Part shown: positions 37,701 to 51,204 of the stretch, one piece after another
How positions within the stretch are numbered: the first letter of the stretch is position 1
How the letters are laid out: each line of letters starts with the position of its first letter
Assembly: GCA_963921425.1 (NCBI GenBank)
Contig: OY992838.1
Location: 10,230,001 to 10,294,000 of the forward strand
From: Dryas octopetala
Taxonomy: Eukaryota > Streptophyta > Magnoliopsida > Rosales > Rosaceae
DNA length: 64,000 nt
Direction of reading: 5' to 3'
Notes under the pieces: model-generated
Databases searched by the model: none
What the model saw: only the letters and a program-made list of their open reading frames with translations
What the model was told of the DNA's origin: nothing
Made by a program: the position numbers and the translations under genes

Positions 37701-40700
37701 TGCTTGAAAACCAATACAATAAATATAAGATGACAATAATAGTGGGGACACAGAGCTAGTTTTTGGTGAAGCCAAATAGCAACTTCTTGCTTCTCTTAGT
37801 AATTCTATTTTTTTCAAAAAAGGAATGATTTTGTTAAATTATTATATTTTCTTTGAAATGCTTCTATGACCTCTCTCTCTCTCTCTCTCTCTCTCTGATT
37901 GATAGTCTGAGGGATGAAAACCCAGATGATTATCTTTGTGAAAAATGGATTTTTATATTCATAAATAAAAGAAAAGAAAAATGTGAGGACAAATCCAGCT
38001 TGAGCCGTCTTTCTCTGGGTGGTTAGAAAAATCCAGCTAATGAATCAGCGTGAAGCACAATTATGTTAGAACAATAGTCACTTGACTACAGTATTTAAGT
38101 CATAGCCACATAGGGATGCTAATGACCGACAAGTTGAATGCATCAGGTGGTTCCAAATGAAATTTAAGCTGGATATTCAAGATGTTGCAGTATCTTTCCA
38201 TATGTTTTTGTGCTTTACATAATTCACTCTAACAAACTGAAAGTTGAATAATATTTGTCTATTGTTCTTTTCCAACCTTTTAAAGCATGTAAGCATTAAC
38301 TCTCACCATGGCCATGTGATCTACTTTATTTACCAATGTGTGCCTATGGTTTCTTTTGCTTTCAAGATAAATACATGGGGCTACTCAACAATAAATTTTT
38401 TTGCTCCTATGAGCCGCTACGCGAGTGCTGGTGGAGGACCCCTTAAAGCTTCCCAGGAATTTAAACAAATGGTTAAAGCCCTGCATGGTGCTGGGATAGA
38501 GGTAAGTTACGTCTATTTGCAAGAGTGCCTGTTATTACAGTAGTGAAACCTTATCTTTTGTACAGGTCATTTTGGATGTTGTCTATAATCATACAAATGA
38601 AGCTGATGACGCCAACCCTTATATCACTTCATTTCGTGGCATAGATAATAAGGTGATGTCACTCTTCTGTTATGAAGATTTTAGTTATATTATTTTTATG
38701 TTTCAACCATCTGTTTTCAATCTCCAAACAGTTGAGATTAAGGCTAAGCTGAGTTGAGTTGCCTCTTTGGTTTCACTAGATCCATTTTAATTCTCTATAA
38801 TTCAGCTATATTATCCTGCCATCAAATAAAAAAATTACCTTGCACCTCCTAACAGATTTACTATGATTTCTAAAAGACTGTGAATGTATAACTTAGAGAT
38901 ATGGTCCTTTTTGGCCTTCCTAAATATTCAGGTTCCTAAGGATCATTTAAGCTAAACTTGAGCTTTGCCAATAAGGACAGGTTTCAACTATTTAGGATGC
39001 TGAATTTTGAAGCTAAACTCTCTATTGCCTTATGCAAACAGTATAGTGCACCTGATTCAGAATAGATGTTTTGAAGACGTTAGAAACAGAGATATTACTC
39101 ATGCTTATTTGGAGGCATTACCATAATGTATCAATGACCTGAACTGCAAATGTGGTTTGCTTTTTTCTGCTTATCTTTTGATAATGAGTTTTTATTCTTT
39201 TAGTGAAATGTAAGTTCATAGGCCAGGAAAACGGTATAAGTAGTTTCTATATTTTCTGATGATTGACTGAAAAATTTAAGATAGTAAGATGGGTAAGGAT
39301 CACTTCTTACCTTGTAAGATGTTTTGAGGAGAACGAGGAGGAAAGACATAATTAATAACTTAATAATTGTGATAACAAGTCTAAGAATTGACTCTCCCTG
39401 TTTCTAGTCCTTCTATTTCGACCTTCAGTGGAACTTAGTTTTTGTATGGTTTTGAATTTTTTATTTGAATTTTCTGTAGCTACTTCATTGCTATCTTCTC
39501 ATTTTCTATTCAAACTTGATGGCACAAGCACAGAGGTGGAGTAAAGGGATGCACTAGGAGTGGGGAAGCAGTCATCCCACTTCCACATGGAAATTTGATA
39601 TTTCTATTTTGTGATCTTATTTTTATACGAGTTTATTATTATATGGTCCCCTGTGACTCTGGACATATTTGGCTCCCTTGAAATATCTGGATTTTTCTCA
39701 ATAAAAAATTGTATCAGATTTTCTTCTTCTTCATTTTTTTTTTGAATGATTCATCCTACATCTACAGGTTTATTACATGCTGGACCTAAACAACAATGGC
39801 CAATTACTGAACTTCTCTGGCTGCGGTAATTCAAATGTCTTTCCTGATTGTCTTTTTACCTCTAAATAGTGTCTTCTTCTATATTAAGTTAATTTTCTAC
39901 TATCTTCTATTAATTCTCTATCTTATATGGAAACTCTGATGTTTCTTTTCCATCCATTTATTAAAAGTGAAATATATTTTGTCTTTCATTGCTGGTATGT
40001 TATTGCATGAAGCAAGGAAAAGTATATCGGATGTTTGTATAATGTGGTACTGATGTGTTGATACCATATTGATATGACATTGATACGTCACCGAAGAAGG
40101 TTTATTTATTTTTCTATAAAGGAAACTTGATAGAGTACAAACTGTTTGGACTATACTGCTGAGTTCTGTAAGTAAACAGAATTGCCTTTTCCCTTAAATA
40201 AAGGTTGAAAAATATCATTATAAACATATGAAGTTCTCATTGACAAAAAAAAAATATGAAGTTCTCAGTTTTTTATTTTGTTGGTGTCCAGGGAACACAT
40301 TAAATTGTAACCATCCTGTTGTCATGGAGCTCGTTCTTGACAGCTTAAGACACTGGTAAGGATACAGTTCATGCAGAGTATTATGGGTTAACATTATTGC
40401 TAATGACATTTATTTTCTTTAAGGAGTCCAACATATATATTTAACTTATTTTGTAGTCACCTGTTCAAATTTTTGGCATTTTCTTTTCATCTGGTGAATG
40501 ATATATTAATCGTATCCATGCTTCTACCCTTTTGTCAACACCTCTGAAGTGTGAAAAGGCTTTGCATTCAGATTCCGTTACATAAGCTTGTTTTCAGTTT
40601 GGTGCTAGTCAACTAAGCTATTTGCATTAACCAATAACACATTCCATCGTTTGAATTTGATAGTGACCACTCAATTCTTTAGTCATCCTCGAGAAGCTTA

Positions 40701-43700
40701 TCTTCGAATATAATATTTGGCATACAAGTTCTTAACTCGAGCAGAACACCCCCCTCCTCCCCAAGTGCCTTTTTTTTACTGTCACAGAATTAATATGCCT
40801 AAATGTGTCCTTGATTAGGGAAAAGAGTTGAATTTTTTTACCAAAAATGACTCTTAAAACTATTTAAAATGATTAATATAATATTTCATTGATGCATATA
40901 TTGTCTTTATTTGTTGATTTATGTAATGAAGAGCTTGTTCATTTCAACCTCCATACTTTCTATTTTATTACACATTTTCAGGGTCACTGAATATCATGTG
41001 GATGGATTTAGATTTGACCTTGCCAGTGTTCTTTGTCGGGGAACAGATGGAACTCCTCTTAGCGCACCACCACTTATTAGGGTAAGCTATTTAGAAATAC
41101 AAACATACACATATATGTTTGTATTTGTGTGTGTGTGTTTTTTTTTTTTTGTTGGGGGGGGGGGGGGGGGGGAGGGTGTACAGAGACTAAATATTAAGAT
41201 TACGGAGTGTTTTTGTTTTGATGGTTGACAATTATTTAACTACAGAAATTCTCTATGTATCTAATTTCTAATATCAAGATCAAGGTTTTTTATGAATTCC
41301 TAAAGATATACATTATTACTTGTAGTTACATGTTTGTGGTCATTGCTATGAACGCACTGTATGTGAGTTTTGAGTTTATACAGACATGCCTTCTAGTTAT
41401 TGCATGAAGATTCTAGAAGTTTAGTTGTGAGGATTGACTTAGCTTTGTTTGTTGGACCAGGCTATTGCCAAAGACTCCATCCTATCAAGATGTAAGATCA
41501 TTTCCGAACCTTGGGATTGTGGAGGTCTTTATCTTGTTGGATGTTTTCCAAATTGGGACAGGTAATCTATGTTACAAATTTAGATTTTGTCCTAATTATA
41601 TAGGAAACACTGTTATTCTGGTCTCCTTTGGACATAACCTCTAGTTTTGTTCTTTTTATTATTATTTATTATTGTTTTGCAAATAAAACTTACTTATTGG
41701 AAAATGTTTCAATTCATCGTCTCCATCAATAACTGAATCTTTTACTACTATAACATGTTTATATGCACTTCATATTGTTTTTAAGAACTACTTCGTGGTC
41801 TCTACAGTTAGGAATATGTTGATGAGGTATTTTTATTCAAGGATGAAAATGCCGATGCCAGCGGAAGTATCAGTAATTTGGATTTACCAAAATTTGGATA
41901 CCTCTGGAAATATGTGTAGATATTATGGAAACATCAGAAATTTGCTTAAAAACATGGAAATTTTGAACCAATATTCTATAAAAATGAGAAACAATTAAAT
42001 ATGTATTTTTTATGGATGGTTGATAGGAAATTACAGGTTTATTGTAATGTATGCCGTGGACAACTTAGGCCACAGCTTTCTACTTCTATAAGTTTTTAAT
42101 AAACTAGTTTGTTCATAGAGAACTTTGTGTGCCTGTGGAAGTCTGGATGGCTCGCCCTTATTACTTATTGGATTCCTCCAATGCAGGTGGGCCGAATGGA
42201 ATGGGAAGTATCGTGATGACTTAAGGAGATTTATAAAGGTATTTTCACGAGATGACAATTATATAGCTTAGATTGGTCTGTAGCTTATCCAGTTTGTTAA
42301 CTTTAATGCAAAGTAAAAACAGTTAAGCACTGATGTTAAAGCAATAAACGTTGAAGTATATGTATAGATTATGATTGGAGGGGATTTCTACTCAATTGAA
42401 AAAAAGAAAAGAGCTAAATTTGATGAGAGGATTTGTATAAATTTGAATAGGTTTTCATTAAATTAGATCAGTGGATGTTTGAAGCTTTATCATAAACTGA
42501 TGCAATGGGATAAATTTTAGTATGCCAATTTTATTCTTCAATTTTTATATGTTTCAATAATAAAAGCTTGTTAGTTCATTCTTTCTTTTGACAGAGATGG
42601 ACTTTCTTTCAACATTGCATTTATAGTTTTACTCCCTCTTTTTGCTTGGCATGCTTTAATCCTTTTTTTTTTATTAGTACCTTCTTAGCACCACTTTCTC
42701 GAATCTAGTTGCGTGGTTTGTGGAGGTGAAAGCACATTTACATTATAAATTGCACACACACACACACATGCAAAGTGTTTTCTTTCCAAACAGTTTGGCA
42801 ACCAGGCTGTGAATCTGTTCCATCGATTAGGTTGATTCTTACCTGAATGTGTGGTCCATAACTCCAGATTTACAGTATGGCAACATAAGCATCTTAGGTT
42901 GCCAGACTATTCACAAGAGAAATACCCTATATATACACATATATACACACGCACATGTATTCTATGTTTTAGATCTTTCATTTAAATTTCTTTTTACAGG
43001 GTGACTCTGGTATGAAAGGAAGTTTTGCTACTCGCGTTTCTGGGTCTGCCGACCTTTACAAAGTAAGCATTGATATTTTCATTAATATATATTATGGTAG
43101 TATCATATCCCTGTTTTATGAATATCAATTTGGTAGTTGTTGATGTTCAATATGCAAACTTGTTAAGCAGGCCTTATAGTCTAAATTTTGTATTCCAACT
43201 GGGATATTTGTCCCAGCTTAAAAAATCAACAAAATTGAACATGGAGATGGGATCATTCATTATTGGGATTGAAAACATATCCTTCGAGTTCTGTTGTCAC
43301 AGTGAAGTTGGAGTGAAGTTGGAAATGGGAATATACCAATTACAATCCAAAGGACCGCATGCCTTATATTTTCATGTTAAGGGGACCCTACATCTTTCTT
43401 TTTCACAAATTATCCTTTTGTCTACAAACTATATTGATTAAAACTGGTACCAAATGCCTTTCTTACTGAGACCCTTTTATTGTGATGCAACAAAAGTACT
43501 CTCATGCTCATGCTGAACATGATCAAATGTGTATTTTCATTTCTGGTTTCTACAGTACCCCAAAACTTGCCTAAAGTCCATCACTAGGGATAATAGAAAG
43601 ATGTAGAGTATTAGGGTACCTGATCTTACAACCTAGAAGTACAAATATTATTTATTTTGTTTAAAGATGGTACCTACCAATATTATAATGTGGATTTTGT

Positions 43701-46700
43701 ATTGTTTTACTTGGTCTTGATAAAAATCTGTGAAATCCTTTTAGCTGCTCTTAAATGTCTATCTAGTAATAAACATCTAGCTCCCATCTTTTTCTCTATT
43801 ACTAGAGAATTGTTTAACTGAAAGTCTGCATCAGTTACTGCTGCTGCTGCTGCATTTAATGCAGAGAATTGTAGATTTTTTTTTGTTGCAAATACAATTT
43901 TTTTTTTTAGGAATCTGTGTTACTGCTGCATTTAATGCAAGCTCTAGTTATTTTGTTATATGTTCTCATAGTTTTCACTCATTCCACAGGTGAATAAGCG
44001 CAAGCCTTATCACAGTGTTAATTTTATTATTGCACATGATGGATTCACACTATATGATCTTGTTTCGTACAATTTGAAGGTACTTTTAACATTTTTAAGC
44101 TATCAGTTTGTCCCTTATTGAAGTCTATGTCATGCAGTCTTTCCCTTGATTGTTGGTTTTGTAGCACAATGATGCTAATGGTGAAGGTGGAAATGATGGA
44201 AGTAATGATAATTTCAGCTGGAATTGCGGTTGCGAAGGTAGGGCTAAACTTTGATGCATGCTCGTAGATATATTTTATAATATTTTTTGCATTGATGTAT
44301 TAAAACTTGTGAGGACTGGAAGTTTGTAGTCAAGTCTATGGGGCCTCAAAATTGATGGCATCTTTTTTATTGTCATGCCATTATGGGGTAACATTTATCT
44401 GTCAGAGACTCAGAATACGGGGGAATTAGAAATTTCTTGTCACAAATACTGGGAGATTAAAGTAACAATTATTACTAAATATGGTGTATCAAGTTGTGAT
44501 AATCAAGACAATGCACAAAACCAATAATGTCTTTCTATTTCTATTGCAAAGTCTTGGAGTAGTACTGGTGCTAAATCTGACGAAAAGTTCATGTGCTATG
44601 TCTTTGGTCTATCAAAAGCATAGGTGTAGATCTGGTCTTGTTTTTACTCATCTTGGCTATCTTCCTCAATGTCTAGGTAGTGTAAGTTTTAATTTATTGT
44701 TACAACTATTGGAAAATTGATTAACAATTACTATTAACTATGATTGTATCATGTAGTGGTGAACTAGTGATCATGTAAATGTACAAACACTAATATATCC
44801 TCTCTCTTTTTTGTAGTTTTACATAAAAATACATGGTTACTGAAAACATCAAATGTGAGCAGAAATCATGATTGCCTTTTTTAAGTGTTGTGCATTTATT
44901 GTATAAGAAGAGGAGACAAACTTGCTCCTGAATGGGTCATGGACATTGGACAGTTTTTTAGTACAAATTTCCATATTTTCTCCTCTCAAGAGTTATTTTT
45001 TCCAGCACAGGATCTAAATGGTCACACGGTTATTATCATGCAGTGTAGGATATGAGTGGGTACTGCTTAAATAAAGAACAAATTCTCTCTCTCTCTCTCA
45101 AAGATACATATATACATACCTACATACGTACAAATGTTCTGGGTAGGTTGACATGTCGGTGGAAGGGTTAATCTTGGGAACTGAATCTATGGTGTCAACT
45201 GTCAAATCCCAGGAAGTTTGCAACAGGAGGAATTTGGTTCACTTGAACTGACATTGCTTAATTGTCAAGCAGGAAAAGGGAGGGAGGCCGGGAAAGCCAA
45301 CCATGCAGCATTGATTTGTAGTTATCTTTTGTGTTTCTATTTGCATATGAGGAAAAATTTTAATTTATCTATATTTATTCTACAGGAGAAACTGGTGATT
45401 CTATTATTAAAGCTATACGTTCCCGTCAAATGAAAAACTTTCATTTGGCATTAATGATATCTCAGGTAAATTTATTCAAAAGCTATTTTATGTGCCATAA
45501 ACATGCGTTACCTTACTTTTCATTTGCGCCATTATTGTTGAGAAATTATATCAGCCTTGTCAAGTTTGGATATGGTTTCAGAATTCAGATTTTACTTGTT
45601 ATTTTCCGATTTTTGGTATCATTTAAAAATTGCTATGCCTCTTGTAGCTGGTTCTCTCATGCTTGTTGATTGGCAGTAAATAGGTTTAAAATTCCCCCTC
45701 CTGTCCGACCCTGTACTCTTGCTAGAACATTTTTCATTTTTTTGTATTCTAGCTGCAGTTGACATTCCTAATTATTTAAGTTGTGATATGCCACTAGTGA
45801 GCATTTAGTGCTGATGTAATTTTTTGACTGAATATTATGACCAGGGAACACCAATGATGCTGATGGGGGATGAATATGCGCATACGCGAAATGGGAATAA
45901 CAACAGTTATGGACACGATACTGCTATTAACCATTTCCAGTGGGGACAGGTAAATATTTTTTTGTTATGGTTTCTTCCAGCTTTAATCTATGGCATGGAA
46001 TAATCTTTTGGCATGGCAGTTGGAGGCACGGAAGAATAATCACTTCAGGTTTTTCAGTGAGGTGATAAAATTTCGACAAACACGTCATGTATTTGGTCGC
46101 GATACATTTCTTGAAAAAGTAATCCCCCTTTGCTTTTGTCTTATATCTGGTGCATCCATGCTTTTAAATTTAACGTAAGCATTCACTTCTACAACTCATT
46201 AAACACTTCATTTGTGCAGAATGATGTGACATGGCATGAAGACAACTGGGACAATTATGACAGCAAATTCCTGGCATTTACGTAAGTAATTACACCTATC
46301 TTCTTAGTAAAAGATAGATATTTGATACAGTAAATTTGGATTTGTTTTCAAGATCTTGCACCAGGGGAGTACCCAGTATTTTCAGGGCTATTTGGCCTTG
46401 GCATCCCAATCATGCTTATTGAATTAGCAACAAAAGTGTGTGAATAATTTATCAAGGTGATCATGCCTTGCTTCAAATAGTCCATACATTAGATGGTTTT
46501 TGGTCCCTGATATGGTTTTGAGCTTATATGATGGCTGTTTCCTTTCATGTTCAGACAGTTTGTACGAGCATGGGTGTTTAGTTAGATACTTACCACATAG
46601 AAAAGAAGCTGATATTTCCTCCTTTCCTTCCCCTCTGCCAACAGCACAGCATTGGTCTTGTTCCCATAGCAGCTGCATAGCATTTTGTGTTTTCCAGTTT

Positions 46701-47958
46701 TTCTTCTTGTTATGATTCATTTCCTTTTCTTTCTTCTATTGGATATAGGCTTTTATAGAATGTCCTGAAGTCATTGAGACAATGCATTTTCCTTTCCCCT
46801 AGATTCCACTTGTCAGCAGGTTTCAATAAGTGTCCTGCCGTCAGATAGTGTTTAAGGCCCCTTGCATTGGAAGTTGAAACTGAGGGTATAAATGAAATTA
46901 GCTATGGTTTGGTTGGAGATGCCCAATATCATATTACATTATTGATTGTTAATCCTTATGGCTTCTTAGTCTTACCTTTCTTGACCCCAAATCTCGCTGT
47001 GATGGAGCTAAGGTAGATAGCTCAACATTACCACAGAGAGATGTTGGCTAGATGACTCATCCCTTCCATGCTAATTAAATAAGATCAAAATCACTGTTTG
47101 ATTCTGTTTGCAGCAGTTGACTTTTAAAAAGTGTTTTATCTTAAATCGAAGGAGATGTAAGAGGATAAAATTGACTGAAGGGTACTAAACAAAATTTAAA
47201 TTGGATTTATTAGAAACATAAACTGAACTGCAAGGTTTTGAATCTAAATGTTTTTGTGCAACATTTCTGTCAAATATTTGTTTTGCAGGTTTCATGACAA
47301 CAATGGAGGAGACATCTATATGGCATTCAATGCTCATGATTACTTTATTAAAGTTCCAATACCTGCACCGCCAGTAAAGAGGAGATGGTTTCGTGTGGTT
47401 GGTTCCTTCCCACTTCTAATACATAGCTGATGTTCACTGATAACCTGCATATTCTGCAATGTACAGTGCTTTTGGAAAAGCACTATAGATTGCCACTTGC
47501 GTATCTTTCATTTCTTATTGCCATCCTGCATGCCACATCCCCTTTGTTTTATTCACTTCCTTGCTATTGCTAAAATAATTTTTAATACAGTAAAATCACG
47601 CATTTTCGACAACTGTTTGTTACCCCCATTGCTGATGCTTGGAACATGCCCTTTTTAGTTCACTTTACATAACCTTCAGCCTATCTTTCTCATTGTTTTG
47701 TGCTTCCTACTTGTATGTTATGCTTTCCATACTGTTTGAGGTTTCTGGTTTTACATACTCAAATCTTTTTTGTGTTCATTTCTTCACTTTATTGTTATTA
47801 TAGATTTCCAGACAAGTCAACTGACAGCAAGCCTTGTTGAATTGCAGGTGGACACTAATCTTGAGTCTCCCAATGACATCGTGCTTGAAGGAGTCCCAGG
47901 CATTGAAGGCACTTACAACATGGCCCCCTTCTCCTCAATTCTTCTTGAAGCAAAATGA
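34751..47958 (+). CDS. ISA3: Isoamylase 3, chloroplastic starch debranching enzyme
   Basis: Twenty-four exons give 2331 nt, 776 aa: 34751-34872, 35130-35184, 35281-35346, 35606-35763, 35881-35974, 36164-36400, 36821-36925, 37288-37392, 38367-38501, 38566-38652, 39768-39825, 40292-40355, 40982-41081, 41461-41561, 42187-42238, 43000-43062, 43990-44079, 44165-44237, 45386-45465, 45845-45949, 46020-46118, 46220-46281, 47289-47397, 47848-47958. Residues 1 to about 80 form a Ser/Thr-rich plastid transit region. A CBM48-type domain follows ([20 protein letters not shown]), then the GH13 barrel: DVVYNHT (363-369), nucleophile D441 in GFRFDLA, acid/base E478 in SEPWD, and D551 in AHDGF. All catalytic residues are present. 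ISA3 hydrolyses alpha-1,6 branches during transitory starch breakdown, preferring short outer chains. The intron after exon 2 begins with GC. Confidence 0.95.
35185..35280 (+). other. GC-AG intron of ISA3
   Basis: Exon 2 ends AGAAAG and is followed by GCATGT. The intron ends CATAGGTTAG before ACCCAGGATCATG. Only this pair of borders keeps the downstream frame [12 protein letters not shown], which matches the ISA3 N-terminal region as I remember it. No GT donor nearby gives the same frame. Confidence 0.65.
37871..37896. repeat. (CT)n microsatellite in ISA3 intron 8
   Basis: Thirteen uninterrupted CT dinucleotides. Shorter CT-rich tracts also occur at 35810-35837 and 36496-36522 in neighbouring introns. 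Confidence 0.9.
41138..41172. repeat. poly(T)-poly(G) tract in ISA3 intron 13
   Basis: Thirteen T, a GTT step and then nineteen G follow a short GT repeat, just after the exon ending at 41081. Tract length may be unreliable because of sequencing slippage. Confidence 0.85.
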
Positions 47959-49549
47959 TGACATGACTTCCGATCTGAAGCTGCTTGCCCATGAATTTTT
48001 CAAATGGCTTGGATATGTGGAAGCTGGTTGAATTCAAGGATTCGGCTTTTTTCTATCTAGGACAAGATTATTCTTCATCTTTTTGTTGAAATCTAGAAAT
48101 GCATATCCATGCCACTGGGACGAGTAAAGTAGTTTTAATTTTGGAGTAGTTCAGAATCAGATCACCAATAAGGAACAGCCATCCTCAGCCTGCTTATATA
48201 TGCAGTGAGCTATGAAAGCATGTAAGTACTTTCCATATTATATAATCAACCAATGGGATGAGAGAGCGTCTGTAATTACCACAATAATACTAGAGGCATA
48301 AACAATTGCACTAAATGTAGTTTGTAATGGAATCAAATATGAATACTTTAAAAAGTTTTTGAGATTTATTGTGATGTCTGTAGCATTATTCCTTTTTGGG
48401 TCACTGTTATTAATGTATAATTTACTTATTGAAGCACCAGTTCATTAGATCTCCCTGTTAAAGTGTGAATGTCATTCATGTTTCTTTGGTTCATCATCTA
48501 TTCATGATTGTGATGGGTGAAGTACGTATGCAAGTGGAAGAATATATCCACCATGGTATGCAGACAGATCAAATGGCCTATAAATTTTGTATTCTATGAT
48601 AAAAATAGGGGAATCTGTCGATTCAATGGTACAAATTTATATCGTATAATAGAAATGGGTGAATCTGTCGATTCAATTGTGAAAAATGTGCCTGCATATT
48701 TCGAACGTTCCTATGGTAGCAAATTCCTTATATACGGTCCATTAATATATTCAATATCTCTTGACTATTTCATCCTATGTTTAGGAGTCTGCAAAAGTAA
48801 CTTTGACGTATTCTTGGCGAAAGGGTAAAGCACATAATTAGTGTCCTCTGCATGCTTTTCGCATGCATTTCATGAATACGTTGCATGTAATTATGTCATA
48901 AGCGTGGAGGTGGAAAAATTCAAGTTCTTCTCCCTTTTATGATTGTAATTTGCATTCTGCAATGAATGGTGATGTCGGTGCATATACAAACATAAGTACC
49001 AGACCAGTCAAACTTGAAAAGAGATTGGTCGAGTTGTCTTCAGCCTAGGATTGATGCCTCTCATCACTTCCATATTTTGATGAAAAAAAAAAAGTGGATA
49101 AGTCAGGAGAGGTTGAGATCTCCTGTCTCCAATTCCCTGTCCCTTCCTGTCCATCTCTCAGCTTTTTGAGGATCATTTCTTAATTCTTGTTTTACTTTTA
49201 AAAATTTGAGAGAAGGAACAAGAAGGGAGAGAAGGAACAAGAAGGGACATGAGGGATTGGGGACATGATCTCTACCGAGTCGGGAGGATATATATCAATA
49301 TCCCTTTCAATTACTTTTGGGAATTTCTAAATATGTAAAATTACACTCTACATATACCCTCTACAATAGAAAATACTAAAACATATCTTCTGATATGACA
49401 GTGACAATTTGTGTAAACTTATCATATCAATTATTATAGTCAACTTATAATACCGGCCGAAATTTGATACTGGCATTTTATTTCCACTCACATTTATACA
49501 CCCGACTACTTGAGACCAAAAAACTATTATAAATTCACCTTATTATGGA
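47959..49549. other. ISA3 3' region and spacer
   Basis: The first few hundred bases are the ISA3 3' UTR. No gene follows. A 103-aa frame at 48517-48828 matches nothing and contains a direct repeat (GAATCTGTCGATTCAAT at about 48611 and 48660). Copy B of the PMD-MULE begins at 49559. Confidence 0.4.
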
Positions 49550-49936
49550 TTTATTAAAGAGGGCGGCTATTCCGACCACCCTATTGTGCTTAGTTGACCA
49601 CCCTATATTTAATTTAGTAAAAGACATATATACCCTATAGTAAATTGACCATAAAGGACATCTAATATTTGGGATAAAATTTTTCTTCCTACACCCCCTA
49701 CCATCTTCAACAACTAGCTGAGGAGCACCATCATCTTCACCACCATCATCAACCTTCCACCCTAGATATAGATTGTTGTTTTAAACAATCCCACCCGCTG
49801 GCTCCACCCACGTATACCATCATCATCAAATAACACTCCACTCTCTTCTACCACCACCACCATCTTCAACCAAACCCTAGACATAAATTGTTTTTGTAAA
49901 CAAATTCATTGTATCCAAATCACCTACTTTTGACAA

Positions 49937-50745
49937 ATGGACAATCAAAACGACAATTTGGAGTCATCAAATGAAGTAAGTTTGAGTTTTTTTTGAGTTT
50001 TTACGAATTTTTTCGCGGCTGAAAAACTGTGAGTTCGCGTTTTTATTCGGTAAACCAGTACCGAAATATATTTCGGTAGATGGTCACCGAATAAATGTAC
50101 ATATTTTGATAGGTATCCACCGTTTATAAATGTAATGTCAATTTTCTACACATTTGTTCGGTCGAGTCCGTCGAAAAATGGCAATATATTCGGTGGTTTG
50201 TCACCGAAGTTTATACCACAGTTCGGCAGATAGCCACCGAATGAAAAACGTATAGTTTTTTTAATAGTTTCATTCGGTAGGCAATTGTCGAACTATATTG
50301 GTATATTCGGTTCTTATCCACCGAATATATATGATTTATTCGGTGGGTTTGCGTCGAATACTGGGACACAACTACTTTTTCTCCCGAATGGCCAACGTAT
50401 AATTGTTTCATTCGGTAGTTAATTGTCGAACTTTGTTTGTATATTCGGTACTTATCCACCGAATATATATGATATTTTCGGTGGCTTCCCGTCTAATACT
50501 AGGACAAAAATATATATATATATATTTTTTGCTGAATAGGAGCAGCAAGTGGGTGCTTCCACCGAACTCAGTATAGTTGAAGGAAGGTGCAATTTTGACT
50601 ACACCAATGAATTCACACAACAGCGGAGGTAAACATTGTTTGTATGGCCGGGAGGTACATTGGATATCAAAATCGCCTTGAGGAGTTCATGCGAATTAAT
50701 GGTGACGTGCCTACGCCGGAAATTGTGTCTCTTGATAATGATTGA
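49937..50745 (+). pseudogene. Possible remnants of a MULE transposase gene
   Basis: Three coding-looking pieces lie on the plus strand inside copy B. The first (49937-49975) is ATG plus 12 codons, ending at a strong GTAAGT donor. The second (50540-50628) follows an AG acceptor in the matching phase and encodes EQQVGASTELSIVEGRC-NFDYTNEFTQQRR; the FTQQR phrase resembles the start of plant MULE/FAR1-type proteins. The third (50632-50745, another frame) ends EEFMRINGDVPTPEIVSLDND and a stop. The left palindrome array would lie in the first intron. An internal deletion of an autonomous ancestor, leaving the gene's first exons and tail facing the PMD gene, would explain this. The family call is a guess. 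Confidence 0.35.
50046..50496. repeat. 33-bp-phased palindrome array, left end of copy B
   Basis: About 13 units of the 20-bp TTCG-N12-CGAA type start at 50046, 50072, 50105 (degenerate), 50157, 50189, 50222, 50273, 50306, 50339, about 50369 (degenerate), 50411, 50444 and 50477. Steps are mostly 32-33 bp, with 51-52 bp jumps at 50105-50157 and 50222-50273, as in the right array. Units 50222-50358 and about 50369-50496 are themselves a tandem duplication. The array begins 487 bp inside the left end, mirroring the right array. Confidence 0.85.
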
Positions 50746-51204
50746 ATTTCAACTTAATTAAACCTAGTGATTTGTTTTTAACCTTTATGACGTACGTACC
50801 ATGTATGTGGGATGATATTAGCCTTTATTAGATCTTGCCTCATGCATAATATTATCATAATATGTGGTTATGAAGTTTTTGTCCCTTTCAATCATAATAT
50901 GTGGTGCTCCAATATTTGTTCAGATTGTTTTTATGCAATTTCAAAGTCACTAAATTAAGATGATCCAATCTTAGCCAAAATAAAAAACAGAAGGTCCTAA
51001 TTACAAATAACCCTCATCATTAGTCATTAACTTTTGGCCCTTGTGTTCATTATAATACATGTTACCTACGAGTTATCATGCCACCATTTTCTTACATTTA
51101 CCTAAAATCAACTTGTCCATAATCCATGTCTGCCAACCAATTATAATTCATGTCCATAAAATGACAGCCATATCAAAAAAACTTCTGAACATGAAAGTGG
51201 GTGA

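Noticed and set aside
48517-48828. 103-aa frame downstream of ISA3
   Set aside because: It contains an internal direct repeat and AT-driven codons, with no known family resemblance.
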